The notes below the pieces were generated by a model. That model was not told the origin of the DNA. It did not search any database and worked only from the letters and a program-made list of their open reading frames with translations. From Setophaga petechia (Eukaryota; Chordata; Aves; Passeriformes; Parulidae): a stretch of 64,000 nucleotides of DNA. Where the stretch lies: positions 1,199,656 to 1,263,655 of the forward strand of contig JANCRA010000115.1 of assembly GCA_024362935.1 (NCBI GenBank), read 5' to 3'. Below, piece by piece: positions 56,740 to 64,000 of the stretch. How positions within the stretch are numbered: position 1 is the first letter of the stretch; each line of letters starts with the position of its first letter. The position numbers were made by a program, and so were the translations under genes.

Positions 56740-58505
56740 TGCAGTGACATTGGTACACTGACCCATTTCCATCCCAAAAACATCCCCAAAAAGACAAAAA
56801 AATTGAGATTTTCTAGCAAATCTTTGCTTGCTTTGGTTCAATTGTTTTGGAAATTGTTTGTGCAGTCACATTGGTACACTGACCCATTTCCATCTCAAAA
56901 ACATCCCCTAAAAGCCACAGAACTGAGATTTTATAGCAAATCTTTGCTTGGTTTGGTTCAATTGTTTTGGAAATTGTTTGGTGCAGCCACATTGCTGCAC
57001 TGATTTGCTTTTCATACAATAACATCACCCCAAAACCCCACAGAACTGAGATTCTATAGTAAATCTTTGCCAGATAATGTTTGGTTTGGTTCAATTGGTT
57101 TTGGAAATTGTTTGTGCAGTGACATTGGTACACTGACCTGCTTTCCATCCCAAAAGCATCCCCAAAAAAAGCCACAGAACTGAGATTTTATAGCAAATCT
57201 TTGCTTGCTTTGGTTCAATTGTTTTGGCAATTGTTTGTGCTGTCACACTCCTGTACTGTTTTGCTTTGTATACAAAAACAGCCCCCAAAAAGCCACAGAA
57301 CTGAGATTTTATAGCAAATCTTTGCCAAATAATGCTTGGTTTGGTTCAATTACTTTGGCATTTGTGCAGTCTCACTGCTGCACTGATTTGCTTTTCATAA
57401 AAAAGCCATCCCCAAAAAGCCACAGAGCTGAGATTTCCCAGCAAATCTTTGCCAAATAATGCTTGGTTTCATTCAATTGGTTTTGGAAATTGTTTGTGCA
57501 GTCACACTGATTTGCTTTTCATACAAAAAACACCCCCAAAAGCCACAAAACTGAGATTTTATAGCAAATCTTTGTCAGATAATGCTTGGTTTGGTTCAAT
57601 TGGTTTTGGAAATTGTTTGTGCAGTCACATTGCTGCCATGGTTTGCTTTCTGTCCCAAAACATCCCAAAAAGCCAAAAAATTGAGATTTTTCTAGCAAAT
57701 CTTTGCCAATTAATGCTCGGTTTGGCTAAATTGTTTTTGGAAATTGTGCAGCCACATTGCTGCACTGACCTGTTTTCCATACTAAAAACACCCCAAAACC
57801 CCACAGAACTGAGATTTCCTAAGCAAATCTTTGCCAAATAATGCTCAGTTTGGTTCAATTTTTTGCAAATTGTTTGTGCAGTCACATTGCTGCACTGATT
57901 TGCTTTTCATAAAAAAACATCCCCAAAAAGCCACAGAACTGAGATTCTAAAGCAAATTTTTGCCAAATAATGCTCAGTTTGGTTCAGTTACTTTGGCAAT
58001 TTTGCAGTCACATTGCTGCACTGATTTGCTTTTCATAAAAAAGCACCCCCAAAAAGCCACAAAACTGAGATTTTATAGCAAAACTTTGCCAAATAATGCT
58101 TGATTTGGTTCAATTGGTTTTTGGAAATTGTTTGTGCAGTCACATTGCTGCACTGGTTTTCTTTCCATCCCCAAAACATCCCAAAAAGCCAAAAAATTGA
58201 GAATTTTCTAGCAAATCTTTGCCAATTAATGCTCGGTTTGGTTAGATTGTTTTGGAAATTATTTGTGCAGTCACATTGCTGCACTGATTTGCTTTTCATA
58301 AAAAAACACCCAAAAAAACCCACAGAACTGAGATTCTAAAGCAAATATTTGCCAAATAATGCTTGGTTTGGTTCAATTACTTTGGCAACTGTGCAGTCAC
58401 ATTGCTGCACTGATTTGCTTTTCATACAAAAACACCCCAAAAAAGCCACAGAACAGAGATTTTAAAGCAAATCTTTGCCAAACAACGCTCAGTTTGGTTC
58501 CACAT
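56740..58505. repeat. ~127-bp tandem array, 14 copies
   Basis: The gagattttatagcaaatctt motif recurs 14 times from 56807 to 58459, with gttttggaaattgtttgtgc and cacattgctgcactgatttg in between. Copies are 75-95 percent alike by eye. Confidence 0.96.
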
Positions 58506-58549
58506 GAAATCAGGAAGCAATTCTTGCCCACTCAAAGTGATTTTTTTGG

Positions 58550-58740
58550 GGTGAAAAATGGCTGTGGCTGTTCCAGGGTCTGGATGTGGACAATTTGCTG
58601 ACCACCATCAGTGGTTTGCAGACAGCACCGGGGGCTGGGAGCAGCCTGGGACAGGGGAGGTGTCCCTGCACATGGCAGGGGGGGTGGGATGAGCTTTGAG
58701 GTCCCTTTGACCCCTTTGAGGATTGCAGGGTCCGAGCTGC
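58550..58740 (+). mobile_element. CR1-like fragment
   Basis: Contains ggctgggagcagcctgggac, ggtgggatgagctttgaggt and ccctttgaccc, the degraded CR1 near-terminal signature. The LTR at 58751 follows directly. Confidence 0.55.
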
Positions 58741-58750
58741 TGGCACGGCT

Positions 58751-59374
58751 TGTCGGGATCATTGGTTTGTCACAGTGACCCCGAGAAAAGTTCCAGAGTC
58801 TCTTTTCCCAGCCTGGCACTTAAAGAAGGAGTCAGGGCTCTTCATTTCTCGGTCTCAAGGTTGTTTATTTTATCTTATCTATAAAAATTTTTTCTCCTGC
58901 CCTGCCAAGGTCAGCTCAGCAGGACAGCCCAGGCACTCTGCCTGCCCCTGGGGTGGTGTTATGTCTTTATACTAAAAACCACGTGTGCAATGTTTACAGT
59001 TACTGCCCAATGCCCATCACCTGTGTTAGACAGTGAGCTTCTACTCTAAACCAATCTGTGAGTGCCACCAGCACAGCAGAAGACGGAGGCCAAGAAGAAG
59101 AAGAAGAAAGGCTGGACACACCCAGTTCCCTCCATCTTGTCCTCTGAACCCCCATACCAAAAACCCTAAAATCTATTTTTCCACCCTGTGATAATTTCAC
59201 TAATATTCTACTTCAACTCTCGTGGCTTGCTGATCTCCATCTAAGGTTGGTAATTTGCTCCACGGGCCATAATCAAACCCACAGGGGCATTTTGGGCTCT
59301 GTGCCAGGGTCTCTGAGCCCCTGGCAGGGTCTGGGCTGCTCAGGACAGCCAGAGGGATGTGCTGGGTCCCGACA
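58751..59374 (-). mobile_element. Solo LTR (copy 2), intact termini
   Basis: Perfect 8-bp inverted ends, tgtcggga at 58751 and tcccgaca ending 59374. Flanks cggct and gggct are near-identical, a possible 5-bp target duplication with one change. Minus-strand AATAAA about 110 bp from the element's 3' end. No internal region. Confidence 0.85.
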
Positions 59375-59689
59375 GGGCTCAGCACCCATCACACACCCCA
59401 CGGCTCTACCAGCCCGGCCACTTCCTCCCTGCCTTGGCACAGGTGCTTTGGGGTCAACACACCCCCGAAAAAATCCCCATTTTCTCTTCCTGTGTGTCCA
59501 GCTTCAGCTGCACAGGAGGACAAGCTCACAGCCTTGTTTTTACCACCCCCATTTTCCTGATTGCATCCCAAAAAAATTCCTGCCTGTGCCACTCTCCAGG
59601 CTGTGATGCCTGTCAGGAATGAGGCAGGGGGTGTTCTGGAGCAGCAGATTCTGACTAAACCACAGTGAGTTCCTCACCCTGCACATCAG

Positions 59690-60670
59690 ATAATATTTAA
59701 AAAGGAAAAAAGAAATTACATTAAATATTTATTAATATATATCATAATATACTTATATATTATTAAATATATTTAATATATTAAATTAAATATTTATTAT
59801 CTAGTACCTATCATATAATATATAATATATAATATATAATATATAATATATAATATATAATATATAATATATAATATATAATATATGATACATAATACAT
59901 AATACATAATATATAATATATTATATATAATATAATATATTATATATAATATAAATTATATATAATATATAATATATAATATATAATATATAATATATAA
60001 TATATAATATATAATATATAATATATGATATATAATACATAATACATAATACATAATATATAATATATTATATATAATATAATATATAATATATAATATA
60101 TAATATATAATATATAATATATAATATATGATACATAATACATAATACATAATATATAATATATTATATATTATATAATATATTATATATAATATAAATT
60201 ATATATAATATATAATATATAATATATAATATATAATATATAATATATAATATATAATATATAATATATGATATATAATACATAATACATAATACATAAT
60301 ATATAATATATTATATATAATATAATATATAATATATAATATATAATATATAATATATAATATATAATATATAATATATAATATATAATATAATATTGTA
60401 TATAATATATAATACATTATACACTATATTACATATAATATATTATATACTATATATTCTATACTGTATATTATATATTATACATGATATATTACTGTAC
60501 ACATATTATATATTATATGTATTTTATATATTTTATATAAAATATATTATATAAATTTTTATATAATTTATATATAAAATATAATATATATAAATTTATA
60601 ATTTATATATACACATATATATTTACATATATACATATATGTATAAAATTATATATATATATATAAATTT
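59690..60670. repeat. TA-rich array, ~1 kb
   Basis: Mostly 7-bp atataat units in repeated blocks with shared variants (gatacataatacataataca at about 59886, 60027, 60129 and 60269), showing higher-order duplication. Ends in tatatata and a T run. Confidence 0.97.
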
Positions 60671-62084
60671 TTTTTTTTTAACCTGAGAATTAAAGCATCA
60701 AGGCAGCAGCTGTTTCAAAGACTGGAATTTACAAATGACTATAAATAATGAAATATTTGGAATGTCACCATGTTTAAAGAAAGAAGTTCTGTAATTTTGC
60801 ACCAATTTCCAGCCCTGGCTGCTCCTGACAGCTCCAGGAAGTTACAAGGAGGAAAATCAATTTTCTTTACTGTTTTTTAAAGCAGTATAAATCCAGTAAT
60901 GGTTCATATTTAGGAGCATGAGGAAGCAGGAAGATAAAATATTAAGAAGAGTAAAATAGCCCTGGATGCTGTGACTGGCTTATGATTTATTTTTCTTCCT
61001 CACAGACAGAAAACATCGACAGAAAATTGATTCTCAGTGAGATTCTCTGTAAGAAGAAATGTGCAAATTCTGATTTTTGAGCTCTCTTTGGGCAGGCAGC
61101 AGCCCAGCTCAGCACACCCTGATCTATACATTAAAGACAGCCATGGCTTTCTGATGGCCCACATGAAAATGTTTCAATGAGCAGCTTTCAACATCAAAAA
61201 GTGGAAAAAATTGCTGTAGACACCCAAAAACCCTCAGCAAACAAAGTGAAAAATGAGTCAGTGCCCCCAGGATTCACCAGGGGATGGGAAGAAATAAAGA
61301 AATAAAGGCAATGTGGAAATACATAGAGATGAAATGCTGAATTCCACCTGTTCCCTCTCTTTGTGGTGTTCAGAACCCAGCTCAGCTTCAAGAGGCTGAG
61401 GGAAAACCCAAATCCTCCTGGAAAACCCAAACCCTGCCCTGGAATGGCCTCAAGCTGAGGTGGCAGTGCCAGGTCTGCAGGGACACCAAGTCATGATGGC
61501 ATTTCTGACGAGGTTACAGCAGAGCTCAGCATGGAAAATGCCAGAGCTCAGCATGGAAAATGCCAGCCTGAGAGCTGGCAACGAAACCCTTTGCTCCTCA
61601 GCATTCCCTACTCAGCTTTGATTAACAAGGATGGAGAAATCAGGAGGGGAAAAAGCAGAGAAATTCAGGTTTTCAGGTAAAATCCCCCCGTCAGGAGGTG
61701 AATGCTCAGACAAGGAGGGGTTTACAGCCAATACCCAAATTACCACTGTCCAAACACCACCTAAGCTTTGGCTTAATTTGGCTCCTGGGAGGTCTTTGCA
61801 GGTGCTTGGCTCATTCCTTGTGGCCTCTGAATTATGGTTGAACATCTTTGGGTTAAATTATGGAGAAAAATGGGGAAGATTTAGCACTTGGCACTTACAG
61901 GGAAGGGAAAAACAAGGAAAGAGCAGAATTCTTCTCCTGGGTAGAGGATGGACCCAGAATAAATCCTCATCCCCTTGCACTTGTCTGACTCTGGAGAGTT
62001 CAGGGTTGGTTTTACCCTTGGCCTTGAGGGAGGGAAAACAAACAAACAAACAAAGCCCAAATAAACCAAACAATTTATTTCTCT
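60671..62084. other. Intergenic, no gene recognised
   Basis: Unique sequence without a supportable exon. Only a short aacaaacaaacaaa run at about 62038-62055. Confidence 0.6.
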
Positions 62085-62500
62085 GTAGAATCACAGGACC
62101 CCAGGATGGTTTTGGTTGGAAGGAACCTTAAATCCCATCCAGTACCACCCCTGCCATGGCAGGGACTCCTTCCCAGGGTGTTCCAAAACCCATCCAGCCT
62201 GGCCTGGGACACTTCCAGGGATCCAGGGGCAGCCACAGCTTCTCTGTGTCGCCCTCCCAGAAAAGAATTTCTTCCCAATATCCCATCCAAACCTCCTCTC
62301 TTTCAGTTTGAAGCCACTCCCCTTGTCCTGTCACCCCAGACCATTGCAGGAATTCTCTTGCTGGGCTCACTTCGTGCACAGGGAGGTCACAATGAGGTCA
62401 CCCCATGTCTCTTCTGCAGAAAAAAGCTGAATAATCCTCATTTTCTCATCATCCTGGAGCCTCCTCTGGCCTCGCTGCCACAGCTCCACGTCCCTGCCGT
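62085..62500 (-). mobile_element. CR1 LINE 3' end, minus strand
   Basis: On the plus strand it begins agaatcacaggaccccagga then ttggttggaaggaacctta and ccatccagcctggcctggga, the reverse complement of a CR1 3' end. Confidence 0.9.
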
Positions 62501-64000
62501 GATGGGGTGGCACTGCGGAGGAGGTGACAGGGATGTGCAGGGACACCGAGGCAGATTCGGGCTCATTTTGGGGGAATTTTTCAGGAATTTTTCAGGAATT
62601 TTTCAGGAATTGGCGAAGGAGCCGCTGAGCGCAGAGAGCCGTGCGCCCTCTGCCGGCCGGCCCGGGAAGTGCAGCCAGCGCGCTCCACCCCCGAGAGAAG
62701 CAAATTAAAGAAAATTTAAATAATTTTTGCAAATTTAAGCAAACTTTAGCAAAATTTGGCATCGTTTTACCTCCCACTCTGCGGCTTCAGGTCCTTCCAC
62801 CGCTCATGCTCGTCCTGCTTGATCCAAGACATGTAAAGAACACAGCAAAGCTCATCAGGCAGAGGCAGTGCATTCTCCCTACCCCAAAATTCTTTATAAA
62901 CATTCACACTTTTACTTCGAAACCGGAAGGAATTTGACAATATGAGCACTGGGATCAGCCCCTAAGAGTTAAGAAATGTGGCCTCCCTGTGCTAAATAAC
63001 ATCCAAACATTCTCCTGGCTGTCTTTCTTCACATAGGATCCAAACTGGTCTCAATTCTGGTGAATAAATGTGAGACATTATAATCCAGAAGGGCCCCATT
63101 ATTTTTCTAGTCTGATCTTTAGGAACCAGCACAATGCTCACTCATTCTCCCCCTCATCTGTGACTGTTGTGACACACCAGGAGCACACGTGACAATCCCA
63201 GCCCTCAGGTATGTTCCTCTCAGGACGTGCCACGTCTTGCAGGGTACAGAGCAGGATTTGGTTTTGGAGCAGCTCTTGCCCAGAAATTCAGCCTGGGTTC
63301 ACATCTGGGCTCTGTTCCCGGGACCTTTTCAGCACAGCCAAGTCACAAAACACAAATTTTTTCGCGACAAGTGACCCCAGCTAACAAGGAGGATTCCAGC
63401 TGTCCAAACACCTCCTGTTGGCTCCTGAAAAACAAGAGATTTGTCTTTTTTACAGTGCTCCTCATCCTTGCCTTGTAACTAGCCAAAAAAAAAATCCCTT
63501 CAGCTGACAGACTTAATGGAATTTTGGCCACAGAACTTTAACTCCAAATTTTCCCTTTGAACTTGGCAGCTCCCCACAGGTGGTTTGCCAGCAGCAAATC
63601 CTCTGTCGATCCCGAGCCACAGAAGTGTCCACAGAGACTTTCCCAGCTCAGCTCCTTGGCCTCGGAGCACATCCTTCAGCAGGCAGATGTGTCAGGATAA
63701 ATACCCCGTGAGCAGCAGGGTTACCCGGTGCTTTGTTGCCAAACATTTCTCTCATTTGCATTTCTAACGTTCCTCCCCAGGCAAAAGCCATCACGGTTTA
63801 TGGAAGGCAAATGCAAAAAGTGCCCAGATGACCCAGATAAACGTCCTGAATCACAAACCATTGCTAAAAAGAACACAGTGGTTGCTTTCATGGATCTGTG
63901 AATTGTGGGATGCACATCCTTGTTCTCCATCCAGCACTGGGTTAGAGATCTCAGTGCCCAGTTCAAACCTGCAAAAGGGTGAAATGTGCTGGGTTTCACA
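62501..64000. other. Intergenic, no gene recognised
   Basis: A small CpG-bearing patch at about 62620-62690 (gagccgtgcgccctctgccg) stands out, but no exon is supported. Confidence 0.5.

Noticed and set aside
62620..62710. Possible promoter or exon in a small CpG patch
   Set aside because: Too short, with no conserved frame, splice signal or TATA arrangement I could support.

Overview
This is a vertebrate nuclear genome window, most likely a songbird (passerine) microchromosome. It has intron-bearing genes, CR1 LINE 3' ends, several solo LTRs of types common in passerine genomes, and unusually dense minisatellites. The species call is an inference from repeat style. The gene calls rest on protein similarity recognised by eye.

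Two protein-coding genes are present, tail to tail. The plus-strand gene (132-13470 coding, 5' end outside the window) is the C-terminal half of GRAMD1B (Aster-B), an ER-anchored sterol-transfer protein. Nine constitutive exons encode the VASt/ASTER domain, a basic linker, the transmembrane helix and a coiled tail. A 12-nt microexon at 10086-10097 would insert four residues (ICFS) into the membrane helix. The minus-strand gene (30789-23485 coding, complete in five coding exons) is SCN3B, the beta-3 auxiliary subunit of voltage-gated sodium channels, 215 aa, with a CpG-island promoter at about 30.6-31.6 kb. Their 3' UTRs appear to meet at about 20.8 kb, where a plus-strand ATTAAA (20783-20788) and a minus-strand AATAAA (20825-20830) face each other.

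From 31.6 to 64 kb I see no supportable protein-coding gene. This flank holds solo LTRs, CR1 fragments and a long series of tandem arrays: an 11-bp array at 36 kb, a GAATA array at 38.3 kb, a ~200-bp array at 39 kb, AAG at 53.2 kb, 299-bp units at 54.2 kb, 65-bp units at 56 kb, 127-bp units at 57 kb and a TA-rich block at 60 kb. Most of the long open reading frames here are produced by these arrays.

The most notable observations concern repeats born from functional sequence. A ~60-bp minisatellite in SCN3B intron 3 is built from the 3' end of exon 3 plus its splice donor. A ~216-bp tandem duplication in GRAMD1B copied a splice acceptor plus 22 bp of exon. Related LTR copies show the same internal simple-sequence tract at very different lengths (AT tract from tens of bp to about 2.2 kb; AAG tract from about 15 to about 225 bp).
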